Shown piece by piece: positions 29,457 through 39,277 of a stretch of DNA of 40,222 bases; positions within the stretch are counted from its first letter, which is position 1; each line of letters opens with the position of its first letter. A program made the translations under genes and the position numbers. The stretch is from assembly GCF_000819765.1 (NCBI RefSeq), contig NZ_CDBT01000017.1:113695-153916 (forward strand), given 5' to 3'. This stretch comes from Aeromonas bivalvium. GTDB lineage: Bacteria > Pseudomonadota > Gammaproteobacteria > Enterobacterales > Aeromonadaceae. The notes below the pieces were generated by a model. That model was not told where the DNA came from. It made no database searches and saw only the letters and a program-made list of their open reading frames with translations.

Positions 29457-30509
29457 TCAGCTGGCGATCAGCTGGTGGATCTGGTCGAGGGGCACTGTGT
29501 GGCGGGCCGCCCCCAGCTTGAGCGCCTCCTTGGGCATGCCAAACACCACGCAGGAGGCCTCGTCCTGGGCATAGGTCATGGCGCCCGCATCCAGCATCTC
29601 CTTGAGGCCGCGGGCGCCGTCATCTCCCATGCCGGTCATGATGATGCCGGTGGCATTCTTGCCGGCGTGCTTGGCGACGGAGCGAAACAGCACATCGACC
29701 GAGGGACGATGACGGTTGATGAGGGGACCATCCATCACATCCACGTGATAGTAGGCGCCGCTGCGCTTGAGCAGCATGTGCTTGCCCCCCGGCGCTATCA
29801 GGGCGAGGCCGGGGATCACCCTGTCGTTGTGGCACGCCTCGCGTACTTCTATCTGGCACAGGCCGTTGAGCCGGGCTGCGAAGGCGGCGGTGAATTTTTC
29901 CGGCATGTGCTGGACGATGACGATGCCTGGGCTGACCCTGGGCAGGGCGGTGAGCACCCGCTCTAGGGCCTGGGTGCCGCCGGTGGAGGTGCCCAGCGCC
30001 ACGATCCGCTCCGTGGTCTGGGCCATGGCCTGGGAGGGGGCGGGCAGCCAGCCATCCATGTCTATCTTGGGGGGCACGGTGAGCGGCGGTTTGCCCAGCC
30101 GCTTGAGATTGGCCATGGCCGCGCCGCGCACCGCCATGGCCAGCTCGTGAGCGGACTCCTGCAGGAAGCCCTTCAGCCCCATGGTGGGCTTGGTGATGAT
30201 GCTGACCGCCCCGGCTGCCATGGCCTGCAGGCTGGTCTCGGCTCCCCGGGTGGTGAGGGAGGAGCAGATCACCACAGGGGTGGGCCGCTCGGCCATGATC
30301 TTTTGCAAGAAGGTGATGCCGTCCATGCGCGGCATCTCCACATCCAGCACCAGCACATCCGGCCAGACCTTCTTGAGTTTCTCCAGGGCAAACAGGGGAT
30401 CCGAGGCGGTGGCGATGACGCTGATATCCGGCTCACGCTCCAGCACGCTCTGCAACACCTGCCTGACCACGGCGGAATCATCGACCAGCATGACGGTGAT
30501 CTGTTTCAT
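29457..30509 (-). CDS. cheB: Chemotaxis response regulator protein-glutamate methylesterase
   Basis: Removes methyl groups from receptor glutamates (and deamidates glutamines) when phosphorylated by CheA. 350 residues from ATG 30509; the frame is open upstream through cheD. The receiver domain (1-120) has the phospho-acceptor Asp56 ([11 protein letters not shown]) and KPT at about 110. The esterase domain has the catalytic serine in [10 protein letters not shown], the histidine in VQHMPEKF and the aspartate in [10 protein letters not shown]. The ATG overlaps the cheD stop by four bases (ATGA), so translation is coupled. It is the last gene of the chemosensory operon. Confidence 0.96.
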   Translation of the reverse strand: MKQITVMLVDDSAVVRQVLQSVLEREPDISVIATASDPLFALEKLKKVWPDVLVLDVEMPRMDGITFLQKIMAERPTPVVICSSLTTRGAETSLQAMAAGAVSIITKPTMGLKGFLQESAHELAMAVRGAAMANLKRLGKPPLTVPPKIDMDGWLPAPSQAMAQTTERIVALGTSTGGTQALERVLTALPRVSPGIVIVQHMPEKFTAAFAARLNGLCQIEVREACHNDRVIPGLALIAPGGKHMLLKRSGAYYHVDVMDGPLINRHRPSVDVLFRSVAKHAGKNATGIIMTGMGDDGARGLKEMLDAGAMTYAQDEASCVVFGMPKEALKLGAARHTVPLDQIHQLIAS

Positions 30510-31048
30510 TGGCTTGTCCTTGTTCGGTAAGAGGGCGGATCGCCGGGGCCGGGGGCCGGCGCCAGGGGAGAGTGTCTGACCCAGACATGGCCAGAATCCA
30601 GCTCGAAGATCAGGGATCTGTGGCCTGTGCCGCCCAGATCGTGGGCGCTGACCGTCAGGCCATGGCGCCGGACCAGATCCCAGGCCGCCGCCACATTCTG
30701 GCTGGCGATGTCTCTGGGGTGGCGATCGCAGAGCTGGGGGAACATGTTGCCGCCGCCAAACAGCTTGGTCACATACTCCCTGGGGTCGCTCCCGGCCTCG
30801 CTTATCGCCGCCAGCAGCAGGGCCAGAGCCTCGTCCGCATACTTGCCATCCAGCGGCTCCCGGCCCGGCGTCGCCGCTGGTTGTCGGCCGCCAGGGTGGC
30901 GTCCCGGCAGCATGAAGTGACACATGCCGCCCCAGTGGTGATGAGGGTGCCAGAGGGTCAGGCTGACGCATGAGCCCAGCTGGGTGCGCATCACCAGCGC
31001 CTCCTGGCTGAACAGGGTTTCACCGGGTTGCAGCAGCAGCGTCTTCAT
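30506..31048 (-). CDS. cheD: Chemoreceptor glutamine deamidase CheD
   Basis: Converts specific receptor glutamines to glutamates and may interact with CheC-like partners elsewhere. The product is 180 residues. The catalytic Cys27 is in [10 protein letters not shown] and His44 in GMCHFMLPG, with GGGNMF and NVAAAWDLV further on, all family hallmarks. The C-terminal 25 residues are Pro/Gly/Arg-rich and variable. It starts 8 bases after cheR and overlaps cheB by four bases. A CheD between cheR and cheB is the order seen in the Pseudomonas che2 and Vibrio system III clusters. Confidence 0.94.
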   Translation of the reverse strand: MKTLLLQPGETLFSQEALVMRTQLGSCVSLTLWHPHHHWGGMCHFMLPGRHPGGRQPAATPGREPLDGKYADEALALLLAAISEAGSDPREYVTKLFGGGNMFPQLCDRHPRDIASQNVAAAWDLVRRHGLTVSAHDLGGTGHRSLIFELDSGHVWVRHSPLAPAPGPGDPPSYRTRTSQ

Positions 31049-31056
31049 GGCCAGGT

Positions 31057-31866
31057 TCAGGGCTTGCGGTAGATGGACGGGGAGACGAGCTGCAGGCCAC
31101 TCTGCATGCCATGAAGGCTCTCGGCATGGCTGATGATGAGATAGCCTCCCCGGCGCAGCAGGGGCTCCAGGCGGGCCATCACCTGCACCTTGGTCTCGCG
31201 GTTGAAGTAGATCATCACGTTGCGAATGAAGATGAGGTCGAACTGTCCCAGCTCCGGCAGCGGCTTGCTGAGGTTTATCTGACGAAACTGCACTCTCTCC
31301 CTGAGGGTGCGATCGATGAGGAAGGTGCCCTCCTGCAAGCCAATCCCCTTGAGGCAGTACTTCATCAGGTAGGAGAGGGGGATGTTGTTGGCGCGATCCA
31401 TGGCGTAGAGGCCTGCCCTGGCCTGGGCCAGCACGCGGCTGCTGATGTCCGAGGCGAGGATCTCCCAGGGGGCAGACGGTCGCCGCTCGGCCAGGGTCAT
31501 GGCGAGGCTGTAGGCTTCCTCCCCGGAGGAACTGGCGGCGCTCCAGATGCGCAAGGGTCGTCCCTGGGGGAAACCGGGCAGCACCTGCTGGCTCAGAAAC
31601 TCGAAATGCTTGGGTTCGCGAAAGAAGTAGGTCTCGTTGGTGGTCAGCAGATCCAGGGCCAGCTGCAGCTCCTGCTTGGCATCATCGTGCATGATGAGGC
31701 GAAAGTAATCGCCAAAACTCGGCAACTGGTAATGGGAGAGCCGTTTGGCGAGACGGCTGCTGACCAGCGTCTTCTTGGCCGGAGAGAGGTCGATGCCGGC
31801 GGTCTGATGCAGCCAGCGCTGAAATTGACAGAACTCCTGATCGCTCAGGACGGCATGTTCCAACAC
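31057..31866 (-). CDS. cheR: Chemotaxis protein methyltransferase CheR
   Basis: Methylates receptor glutamates using S-adenosylmethionine. 269 residues if started at GTG 31866, which has GGGAGGAG about 7 bases upstream; starts at ATG 31938 or GTG 31941 would add a Pro/Arg-rich stretch that does not look like CheR. The N-terminal helical domain begins VLEHAVLSDQEFCQFQRWLH. The SAM-binding region has TTNETYFFREPKHFEFL, RIWSAASSSGEEAYSLAM and FDLIFIRNVMIYFN, then the beta-subdomain that in other CheRs docks receptor C-terminal pentapeptides. It follows the PAS receptor gene. Confidence 0.94.
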   Translation of the reverse strand: MLEHAVLSDQEFCQFQRWLHQTAGIDLSPAKKTLVSSRLAKRLSHYQLPSFGDYFRLIMHDDAKQELQLALDLLTTNETYFFREPKHFEFLSQQVLPGFPQGRPLRIWSAASSSGEEAYSLAMTLAERRPSAPWEILASDISSRVLAQARAGLYAMDRANNIPLSYLMKYCLKGIGLQEGTFLIDRTLRERVQFRQINLSKPLPELGQFDLIFIRNVMIYFNRETKVQVMARLEPLLRRGGYLIISHAESLHGMQSGLQLVSPSIYRKP

Positions 31867-31999
31867 GGGTGCTCTCCTCCCGTCACAGGGACGGGGTCGA
31901 CTGGGCTGGCGAGTGGTGGCTGGGTGGCCATGGTTCATCACTCGCCTCTCTCATGGGGCTGGTCGAACGGGAGCGGGGAGGAGACTCCCCGCTCCGGGC

Positions 32000-34165
32000 T
32001 CAGAAGCGCACGAAGTCGCTCTCCCCCTGGGCGTGGGCGGCCGAGAGCTCCTGGGGGGCCCCCTCCTGGGCCAGGTATCGGCTGCGACTGGTGCCCTTTT
32101 GTGGCGGTTGCCTGAGCTCGGTCACCGTCTTGTGCTGCACCAGGGTGAAGAACTCCATGGATTGCTGCAGCTGCTCTGCCTGGCCGCTCATCTCCTCGGC
32201 GGTGGCGGCCAGCTCCTCGCTGCTGGCGGCGTTTTGCTGGGTCACCTGGCTGAGCTGGCTCATGGCCATGTTGATCTGGCTGACCCCGGTGGATTGTTCC
32301 GCGGAGGCGGCGCTGATCTCCTGCACCAGATCCGAAGTCTTGTTGATGGAGGGCACTATCTGATCGAGCAGCTCTCCCGCCCGCTCCGCCATGTCGACGC
32401 TGCTGGAGGCCAGTTCCCCTATCTCCTGGGCCGCCACCTGGCTGCGTTCGGCCAGCTTGCGCACCTCGGCGGCGACCACGGCGAACCCCTTGCCATGGTC
32501 CCCGGCCCGGGCCGCCTCGATGGCGGCATTGAGGGCCAGCAGATTCGTCTGATAGGCGATGTCATCTATGATGCTGATGCGCTTGGCGATCTGCTTCATG
32601 GCATCCACCGTCTGCTTGACCGCATCTCCCCCCTCGATGGCCTCCTTGGCCGCCTTGCTCGCCATGCCATCCGTGACCTGGGCGTTCTCGGTATTCTGAT
32701 TGATGCTGGCGCTCATCTGCTCGATGGAGGCGCTGGTCTCCTCCATGCTCGACGCCTGCTCGCTGCTCGACTGGCTGATGCTCTGGGCGGTGGCGCTCAC
32801 CTGCTCCGAGGCGCTGGAGAGGTTGTCCGAGGCGCTGCGCACCTCTGTGACTATGGTGGTGAGGGCCGCTATGGTCTGGTTCAGGGCATCCTTGGTGGTG
32901 CCGAACACCCCGGGATAGTGGGCGTCTATCTTCTGGGTCAGATCCCCCTCGGCCAAGGCCTGCACCACCCGGATCACGTCCTTGAGGCTGGTGTCTATCA
33001 CGTCGGCAATCTTGTTGATCCCCTCTCCCAGATTCTTGAAGAAGCCCGCCTTGTCGGCGAGGGCCATGCGCTTGCTCAGCTCGCCATCTATGACCGCCTG
33101 GACTATCTCGGACACCTCCCGCTCGATGGCGACCTCCTTGGTGCGATCGCTCCACTCCACCACAGAGCCAAGGCGTTCGCCGTCATCGGCAAAGACGGGG
33201 TTGGCGACCAGGGAGAAGGTGCGGCCACCGAGCAGGATCTGGGTGCGGTAGGTGCTGGCGAGCTTGGCCAGCATGCTGCGTTGATGGCCGGGATTCTTGT
33301 GGAAGCTGTCGATGTTGCTGCCCATCAGCTGGCTGGTATTGAAGTGGGGCAGCTCGCTCTTGATGTCATGCTCGGCCTCGACCAGCATGGCCTTGACCGA
33401 TTCGTTCATGTAGATGATGTCGAGGTTGTTGTCGGCGATCATCACGTTGGTGGTGGCGCAGTCGAGCGCCTTCTTGACCCGCATGCTCTCATCCGAGGCC
33501 TGTTTGGCGGCGGCATTGGCGGCCTTGACCTCGTTCTCGATGGCCACCTCGCGAGTGCGATCGTTCCACTCCACCACGGTACCGAGTCGCTCCCCTTCGT
33601 CATTGACCACTGGACTGGCGATGAGGGAGAAGATGCGTCCCCCCAGGGTTATCTGGGTGCGGTAGGTCTTGTCGAGCTTGGCCAGCATGGCGCGCTGGTG
33701 GGAGGGATTCTTGTGAAAGCTGTCGATGTTCTTGCCCATGAGGCCGCTGACCTCGAACGCCGTCAGCTCTTTCTTGATGTCGCTCTCGGCCAGGGTCAGC
33801 ATCTCCCTGATGGCCTCGTTCATGTAGATGATGTTGAGGTCGGTGTCGGCGATCATCAAGTTGGTGGTGGCGCCATCGAGGGCCTTGCGGACCCGGAAGT
33901 TCTCGGTGTGGGCGAGCTGGCTGGCCTGAGTCTGTGCCAGATTGCTGCGCACCGTCTGGCCGAGACGCTCGAGCAGCTGGTTGAACTCCTGGCACAGCGC
34001 CAGCAATGGGCCGTCCAGCCCGTCGAGGCGGATGCCTTGCTCGAACTGGCCGCTGGCGGCGGCGAGGTTGACGGCCATGGCATCCGTCAGGGTGTGATCG
34101 AGCTGGGACAACAGCCGTTCGTGGTCGTCGTTGCCAAACAACTTGCCGAAAAATGATTGAGTCAT
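32000..34165 (-). CDS. Cytoplasmic methyl-accepting chemotaxis protein with two PAS domains
   Basis: 721 residues, with no membrane segment and no signal peptide, so a soluble receptor. An N-terminal helical part (1-92) is followed by two similar PAS domains, about 94-212 and 231-350, sharing [14 protein letters not shown] and VVEW.DRT.EVAIE. HAMP-like helices follow (about 351-440), then the signalling domain with [35 protein letters not shown]. The last residues are ESDFVRF. The PAS domains may bind heme, flavin or a small ligand; no axial ligand is assigned. Sits between cheW and cheR, in a slot comparable to Aer-2/McpB of Pseudomonas. Confidence 0.92.
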   Translation of the reverse strand: MTQSFFGKLFGNDDHERLLSQLDHTLTDAMAVNLAAASGQFEQGIRLDGLDGPLLALCQEFNQLLERLGQTVRSNLAQTQASQLAHTENFRVRKALDGATTNLMIADTDLNIIYMNEAIREMLTLAESDIKKELTAFEVSGLMGKNIDSFHKNPSHQRAMLAKLDKTYRTQITLGGRIFSLIASPVVNDEGERLGTVVEWNDRTREVAIENEVKAANAAAKQASDESMRVKKALDCATTNVMIADNNLDIIYMNESVKAMLVEAEHDIKSELPHFNTSQLMGSNIDSFHKNPGHQRSMLAKLASTYRTQILLGGRTFSLVANPVFADDGERLGSVVEWSDRTKEVAIEREVSEIVQAVIDGELSKRMALADKAGFFKNLGEGINKIADVIDTSLKDVIRVVQALAEGDLTQKIDAHYPGVFGTTKDALNQTIAALTTIVTEVRSASDNLSSASEQVSATAQSISQSSSEQASSMEETSASIEQMSASINQNTENAQVTDGMASKAAKEAIEGGDAVKQTVDAMKQIAKRISIIDDIAYQTNLLALNAAIEAARAGDHGKGFAVVAAEVRKLAERSQVAAQEIGELASSSVDMAERAGELLDQIVPSINKTSDLVQEISAASAEQSTGVSQINMAMSQLSQVTQQNAASSEELAATAEEMSGQAEQLQQSMEFFTLVQHKTVTELRQPPQKGTSRSRYLAQEGAPQELSAAHAQGESDFVRF
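33115..33886 (-). repeat. Tandem PAS-coding duplication
   Basis: The PAS1-coding part (about 33530-33886) and the PAS2-coding part (about 33115-33475) encode near-repeat protein segments; shared stretches include [14 protein letters not shown] and DRT with only conservative changes between. Offset is about 411 bases. Confidence 0.75.
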
Positions 34166-34213
34166 GAGCCTTATCCTTGTGCTGATACTCGAGTGATAAA
34201 CGTCTGTTGTTGT

Positions 34214-34780
34214 CTATTGGGTCACGGCGATGGCCGTATCCGGGTGATGGGTGATTTCATGGAGCAGGGCCATCTCGTCGATGGAGAGCACCTTCTGGGT
34301 GTTGAGCAAGATGACGAACTTGCCATTGACCTTGCCCATGCCGCTGATGAAATCGGCGCGGATCCTGGCTCCGAAACTCGGGGGCGGCTCTATCTCCTGC
34401 CTGGGAATGGTCAACACCTCGGAGACGGCATCGACCACGACCCCTATGTCCTGGGACCCTCCCTCCTGGTCCCCCTCCTGACCCTGGGTCTCTATGATGA
34501 CGATGCAGCTGCGGCGGGTGACCGTCGAGGCGGCATTGCCAAAGCGGGCGTTGAGATCCACCACAGAGACCACGGCCCCCCTCAGGTTGATGACGCCCCG
34601 GATGAAGTCAGGCATCAGGGGGATGGGGGTGATGTTGCCGTACTCGATGATCTCCTTGACCCCCAGGATGTTGATGGCAAACATCTCCCCCTTGATGAGG
34701 AAGGTGAGGTATTGGGCATCGCCCTGGGTCGCCGCGGGCAGAGGCGTGGACGCCAGGGTCAGTTCGGTGGATGGATTCAT
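34214..34780 (-). CDS. cheW: Chemotaxis adaptor protein CheW
   Basis: Couples receptors to CheA in the cytoplasmic signalling array. The product is 188 residues, longer than E. coli CheW (167), with a short N-terminal Thr/Pro-rich extension. The CheW core shows YLTFLIKGEMFAINILGVKEII, TPIPLMPDFIRGVINLRGAVVSVVDL and VLTIPRQEIEPPP, then VLLNTQKVLS. GGAGG lies 4-5 bases before the ATG. It lies between the two MCP genes, matching the Vibrio system III layout. Confidence 0.95.
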   Translation of the reverse strand: MNPSTELTLASTPLPAATQGDAQYLTFLIKGEMFAINILGVKEIIEYGNITPIPLMPDFIRGVINLRGAVVSVVDLNARFGNAASTVTRRSCIVIIETQGQEGDQEGGSQDIGVVVDAVSEVLTIPRQEIEPPPSFGARIRADFISGMGKVNGKFVILLNTQKVLSIDEMALLHEITHHPDTAIAVTQ

Positions 34781-34791
34781 GGGGCCTCCGG

Positions 34792-36711
34792 TCAGAAACG
34801 GACAAAGTCGGCGTCATCAACCGGCCCGCCGTGGACCGGTTGCGCAGGTTGGGATGAAGTCAGAAAGTGGCCGCGAGGCTGGGCCGGCTTGGCCCGCGCC
34901 ACACTGGCGCCTCCCTGGCCCGCGGGCGTTCTGGCGGCCAGGATGAAGAAATCCATGGTCTGCTGCAGCTCCTCCGCCTGACCGCTCATCTCCTCGGCGG
35001 TGGCGGCCAGCTCTTCGCTGCTGGCGGCGTTTTGCTGGGTGACCTGATTGAGCTGGTTCATGGCCTGGCTGATCTGGGTCACGGCCCCCGCCTGTTCGCC
35101 CGAGGCGGCGCTGATCTCCTGCACCAGATCCGAGGTCTTGCGAATGGAGGGGACTATCCGCCCCAGCAGCTCGCCGGCGCGCTCCGCCTGCTCCACGCTG
35201 CTGCTGGAGAGCTCCCCTATCTCCTGGGCCGCCACCTGGCTGCGCTCGGCCAGCTTGCGCACCTCGGCGGCGACCACGGCAAAGCCCTTGCCATGCTCCC
35301 CGGCCCTGGCCGCCTCGATGGCGGCGTTGAGGGCCAGCAGGTTCGTCTGGTAGGCGATGTCATCTATGATGCTGACCTTGCGCGCTATCTGCTGCATGGC
35401 GCTCACCGTCTGCTGCACCGAGGTGCCGCCCTCACCGGCCTCCTGGGCCGCCTGGCTGGCCATGGCATCGGTCTGGCGGGCGTTGTCCGTGTTCTGGTTG
35501 ATGCTGGCGCTCATCTGTTCGACCGCCGTGCTGGTCTGCTCGACGCTGGCGGCCTGCTCGCTGGTGGCCTGACTCAGGGACTGGGCGGTGACGCTCACCT
35601 GATTGGAGGCATTGCTCAGGCTGTCGGTGGCGCTGCGTACCTCGTCTATGATGCCGGTGAGGGCGGTGATGGTGTCGTTCAGACCATCCTTGGTGCGACC
35701 GAAGATCCCTGGATAGGGCTGTTCGATGCGCTGGGTCAGATCGCCCTTGGAGAGGGCGGTGGCGATGCGCATCACGTCCCCCAGGCTGGTGTCCGTCACC
35801 TCGGAGAGGCGGTTGAGCAGCTCGCTCAACCGTTTCACGTAGCCCTGGCGCTCCACCAGACTGATGCGGTAGCTGAAGTCGCCCTGCTCCACGGCGGCGC
35901 TCACCTGCTGCTCTATGTCATTGATGAGGGCCCCCAGCTTGTCGACCATGTATTGCATGGCCTCCAGCAGCTGGCCCGCTTCGTCCCGGGAGCTGACTTC
36001 CAGATGCACGTCCAGATCCCCCTCCGCCAGCTGGCGAGCGGCCTTGAGTGCCTGATTGATGGGGCCCGTGATGCTGCGGATCAGACGCAGGCCGAACCAG
36101 ATGGCCGCCATCAGCCCGATGCCGATGCCGGCCATCACGGTGGGCAGCAGGGTCTGGTAGGCTGACTGGGCATGCTCGAACTCCGTCTTGGCGACGTCGA
36201 GCTGCAGGTTGACCAGCTCGGTCACCTTGCTGCTGATGGGGTCGATGGCGTCATAGAGGGGGCCATCGAACTCATTCAGGGTGCCGGTCAGCAGCCCCTG
36301 CCGGTTGGCCAGCAGATCGGTGAGCCGGTTGATCTCCCGGTTTGCCGTCTCAAACAGCGCCAGAGCCTGGTCCGAGAGCCGCTGCTCGTCCGGGGTCAGG
36401 CTGGTGGCCTGATAGGTCTGCCACTCCTGGGCTATCTGCTGCTGGGCGGACTGGATCTCCTTGAGGGCAACATCGGCATTGATGAGGCCGGCGTTCGCCT
36501 TGTTGACGTTGTCTATGATGGCGACGGCGTAGCGATCCGCTATCTCCTTGAGCTGCTTGAGGGGCACGACCCTGTCCTGATAGACCCGCAGCAGGCCCTG
36601 GTTGCCCTGCTGCATCCCGTAAAGTCCCAGACTGCTCAGCAGCAACAGCAGGGTGCAGAGGGCGCCGAGCAGCAGGAAGAGGCGGGTCTTGATGGTGGCA
36701 TCCTTGAACAT
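34792..36711 (-). CDS. Transmembrane methyl-accepting chemotaxis protein
   Basis: 639 residues. Membrane helices are at about 10-31 and 189-211, enclosing a periplasmic four-helix-bundle-type sensor domain (about 32-188). A HAMP domain follows (about 212-264), a second helical HAMP-like unit (to about 370) and the signalling domain with [29 protein letters not shown]. The protein ends DADFVRF, the same tail as the soluble receptor. The ligand is unknown; no dCache or TarH motif is visible. AGGAG lies 7 bases before the ATG. Confidence 0.93.
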   Translation of the reverse strand: MFKDATIKTRLFLLLGALCTLLLLLSSLGLYGMQQGNQGLLRVYQDRVVPLKQLKEIADRYAVAIIDNVNKANAGLINADVALKEIQSAQQQIAQEWQTYQATSLTPDEQRLSDQALALFETANREINRLTDLLANRQGLLTGTLNEFDGPLYDAIDPISSKVTELVNLQLDVAKTEFEHAQSAYQTLLPTVMAGIGIGLMAAIWFGLRLIRSITGPINQALKAARQLAEGDLDVHLEVSSRDEAGQLLEAMQYMVDKLGALINDIEQQVSAAVEQGDFSYRISLVERQGYVKRLSELLNRLSEVTDTSLGDVMRIATALSKGDLTQRIEQPYPGIFGRTKDGLNDTITALTGIIDEVRSATDSLSNASNQVSVTAQSLSQATSEQAASVEQTSTAVEQMSASINQNTDNARQTDAMASQAAQEAGEGGTSVQQTVSAMQQIARKVSIIDDIAYQTNLLALNAAIEAARAGEHGKGFAVVAAEVRKLAERSQVAAQEIGELSSSSVEQAERAGELLGRIVPSIRKTSDLVQEISAASGEQAGAVTQISQAMNQLNQVTQQNAASSEELAATAEEMSGQAEELQQTMDFFILAARTPAGQGGASVARAKPAQPRGHFLTSSQPAQPVHGGPVDDADFVRF

Positions 36712-36724
36712 GGCTCGCTCCTAC

Positions 36725-38920
36725 TCAATTGATACTGGGTTGGCTCTGGGGTGACCCGGCGCCAGTGTGGTTCAGCTGATGCAGCTCACGCCGGATGGCC
36801 GACTGGAGCAGGGCGGGGATGTCCAGGATCAGGGCGATGTCGCCTCCCCCCAGAATGGTGGAGCCGCTGATGCCGCTCAGCTGGTTGTAGAGCTTGCCGA
36901 GGGGCTTGATGACGGTCTGCAGCTCGCCGAGCAGCTCGTCCACCACCAGCCCGGACTTCTGGCCGCCGTGGCTGACCACCACTATGTTCTCCCTGCGTCC
37001 CGGCTGGCCCGAGAGCGCGAAATAGCGTTGCAGCCGCACGAAGGGCAGTACCTCGCCGCGCAGGTTGATGTAGTCCCGACCCTGGGTGTCTTGCAGCGCC
37101 AGCTCGGTCAGCTCGACGCACTCGATGACCATGTCCAGGGGAATGACGTAGTGGGCGCTGCCGACCCGCACCAGGAAGCCGTCTATGATGGCCAGGGTCA
37201 GGGGCAGGCGGATGCGCACCAGGGTGCCCTTGCCCGCCTCGCTGTGCAGCTCGACGCTGCCGCGCAGGGCCTGGATGTTGCGCTTGACCACATCCATGCC
37301 GACGCCGCGCCCCGACAGCTTGGTCACCTCCTCGGCGGTGGAGAACCCAGGCTCGAAGATGAGCTGGTATATCTCCTGGTCGCTGAGCTGTTGCCCCGGG
37401 CTCAGGATGTCGCGTTCCAGGGCCTTATTCAGGATCCGCTCCCGGTCGAGGCCGGCGCCATCATCCCGGATCTCGAGCACTATGCTGCCCGAGTCATGAA
37501 AGGCGTTGAGGGTCAGGGTGCCCTGGCTCGGCTTGCCCGCCAGGCGGCGCCGCTCGGCCGATTCGATGCCGTGATCCATGGCGTTGCGCACCAGGTGCAT
37601 CAGGGGATCGCCAATCTTCTCCACCACCGACTTGTCGAGCTCGGTGTCGGCCCCCGAGATGCGCAGGACTATGTCCTTGCCCAGCTCCTGGCTGACGTCT
37701 CGCACCACCCGCTGGAAGCGGTTGAAGGTTTCGCCGATGGGCACCATGCGCAGGTGCAGGGCGCCATCCCGGATCTCCTCGACCAGCATGGCGATGACGG
37801 AGGTGGCCTCCTGCAACTGGCTGTCGCGGCAACGCTGGGCCAGCAGGTTGGCCCCAGAGCTGGCCACCACCAGCTCGCCGACCAGGTTGATGAGGTCGTC
37901 CAGCTTGTCGGCGGGCACCCGCACGAAGCGCTGCTCCCTGTTTTTCTGTTCCTTGCCCTGGTTCTGTTTCTTGAGGGCGGCATCGAGCACCACCTCGTCC
38001 ACCGCCCCCTGGGCGACCAGGATCTCGCCGAGCCTGGGGTAGGGGGCTTCTTCCCTCTGCTGACACAGACCTGTGTCCAGTTCGGCCTGGGTAAGGGCCC
38101 CGGACTTGACCAGCAGCTGGCCAAGCAGTTCGCTCTCCTCGGGCAGGGCTGCCATGAAGGCCAGGTACTCTTCAACCTTGCTGTCTGGCGGCAGTATGAC
38201 TATCCGGCAGTCATCGCGCACAAACTCGAACACCTCGGCGATGCTCTCCTTGCTGGCGCTGGAGTCGAAGTCGATCTCGTAGCCGAGATGGCAGAGTTCG
38301 GGATCGAACTCCTGCCAGGGCGGAATGGCCCCCGTGATGGTCTCCATGGTCACTATCTTGCCCAGGGTGGCGAGATAGCGCAGGAAGGAAGTGGGTTCCA
38401 TGCCGTTCTTGAACACCTCGGCGCCAAAGCGCAGGGAGATGTGCCAGAGCCCGCTGGTCCCCCGAGGGGGGTCGCGCTCGACTTGCACCGGCTCGCCGCC
38501 GAGCGTCTGGGGGAGGGGAGACGCTTCCCGCGTCTGCCAGACGAGCAGGCGCTCGCGCAGCGCCGCCTCCCTGGCGAGATCCCCGGGGGTCGGCTCTTCC
38601 CCCTGCTCGACCACGGTACTGACCAGCAGGTTGATGTGATCGCAGCTCTCCAGCAGCACCTTGATGAGGGGGGCCGAGATGGCGAGCCTGTGGTTGCGCA
38701 CCTGATCGAGGATGTCCTCGACGATGTGGGTAAAGCCGATGATGGGGGTCAGCCCGAACAGGCCGGCGGATCCCTTGATGGTGTGAGCGGCCCGGAACAC
38801 GGCGCCGATGAGCTCGTCATCGCCTGGTGTCGATTCCAGGCTGAGCAGGGCGGACTCCATCTCCACCAGCAGCTCTCTCGCCTCGACGAGGTAGGTTTGT
38901 AGCGCCTGATCCAGATCCAT
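36725..38920 (-). CDS. cheA: Chemotaxis histidine kinase CheA with MshEN-like motifs
   Basis: Receptor-coupled kinase that phosphorylates CheY and CheB. The product is 731 residues. HPt domain 1-105 with phospho-histidine His46 (RAAHTIKGSAGLFG); a ferredoxin-like intermediate domain (about 157-250); a tandem motif at 266-288 and 296-319 (LGQLLVKSGALTQAELDTGL and RLGEILVAQGAVDEVVLDAAL), similar to MshEN motifs; dimerization helices (about 335-410); ATPase domain with HLVRNAMDHGIE, DDGAGLD (about 486) and GRGVGMD (about 537); then a CheW-like domain. Preceded by the STAS gene with an 18-base gap; AAGGAG before the ATG. Confidence 0.95.
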   Translation of the reverse strand: MDLDQALQTYLVEARELLVEMESALLSLESTPGDDELIGAVFRAAHTIKGSAGLFGLTPIIGFTHIVEDILDQVRNHRLAISAPLIKVLLESCDHINLLVSTVVEQGEEPTPGDLAREAALRERLLVWQTREASPLPQTLGGEPVQVERDPPRGTSGLWHISLRFGAEVFKNGMEPTSFLRYLATLGKIVTMETITGAIPPWQEFDPELCHLGYEIDFDSSASKESIAEVFEFVRDDCRIVILPPDSKVEEYLAFMAALPEESELLGQLLVKSGALTQAELDTGLCQQREEAPYPRLGEILVAQGAVDEVVLDAALKKQNQGKEQKNREQRFVRVPADKLDDLINLVGELVVASSGANLLAQRCRDSQLQEATSVIAMLVEEIRDGALHLRMVPIGETFNRFQRVVRDVSQELGKDIVLRISGADTELDKSVVEKIGDPLMHLVRNAMDHGIESAERRRLAGKPSQGTLTLNAFHDSGSIVLEIRDDGAGLDRERILNKALERDILSPGQQLSDQEIYQLIFEPGFSTAEEVTKLSGRGVGMDVVKRNIQALRGSVELHSEAGKGTLVRIRLPLTLAIIDGFLVRVGSAHYVIPLDMVIECVELTELALQDTQGRDYINLRGEVLPFVRLQRYFALSGQPGRRENIVVVSHGGQKSGLVVDELLGELQTVIKPLGKLYNQLSGISGSTILGGGDIALILDIPALLQSAIRRELHQLNHTGAGSPQSQPSIN

Positions 38921-38938
38921 GCTCGGGCTCCTTGTCGC

Positions 38939-39265
38939 CTAGTCATTGAGGGTATAAAGCAGCAGGGTGGGATCGCCGAAGTAACCCGAGAGGTTGCACA
39001 GCTCGATCGCCTCCAGCACCACCTGACTGTGAAACAGCAGGTGCAGGCTACCCCCGCGGCGCCCGGCCTCCTGCTTGGCGGCGATCAGCAGTTGCAGACC
39101 GGCACTGTCGATCTCGCTGACCCCGGAGAGATCCATCTCTATCTCCCTGGGATGTTCGAGCCATTCGCTCATCTGCTCCTTGAGCTCGCTGGCGTGATAG
39201 ATGGTCATCTCACCTTCCAGCCTCATGGCAATCTTGTCTGGCAGTGACGTTGCGTGCAGCGGCAT
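38939..39265 (-). CDS. STAS-domain protein of the chemosensory operon
   Basis: 108 residues, a single STAS (anti-sigma antagonist-like) domain. The phosphorylatable serine position is Ser54 in EIDSAGLQLLIAAK, with the LEGEMTIYHASELKEQM segment ahead. There is no anti-sigma kinase gene in the window, so its partner is unknown. Vibrio cholerae system III also has a STAS gene beside cheY/cheA, which supports the F7 assignment. AGGAGG lies 4 bases before the ATG. It lies between cheY and cheA on the same transcript. Confidence 0.9.
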   Translation of the reverse strand: MPLHATSLPDKIAMRLEGEMTIYHASELKEQMSEWLEHPREIEMDLSGVSEIDSAGLQLLIAAKQEAGRRGGSLHLLFHSQVVLEAIELCNLSGYFGDPTLLLYTLND

Positions 39266-39277
39266 AGGACCTCCTGA

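Noticed and set aside
29457-31866. Truncated or fused cheR-cheD-cheB frames (the frame of cheB is open through cheD)
   Set aside because: The overlaps are ordinary translational coupling (ATGA); each protein has its complete family domain with its own start.
31913-34156. Long plus-strand open frame over the PAS receptor gene
   Set aside because: It is the reverse of a well-supported chemoreceptor. The translation is low-complexity (Leu, Gly, His) and has no start signal.
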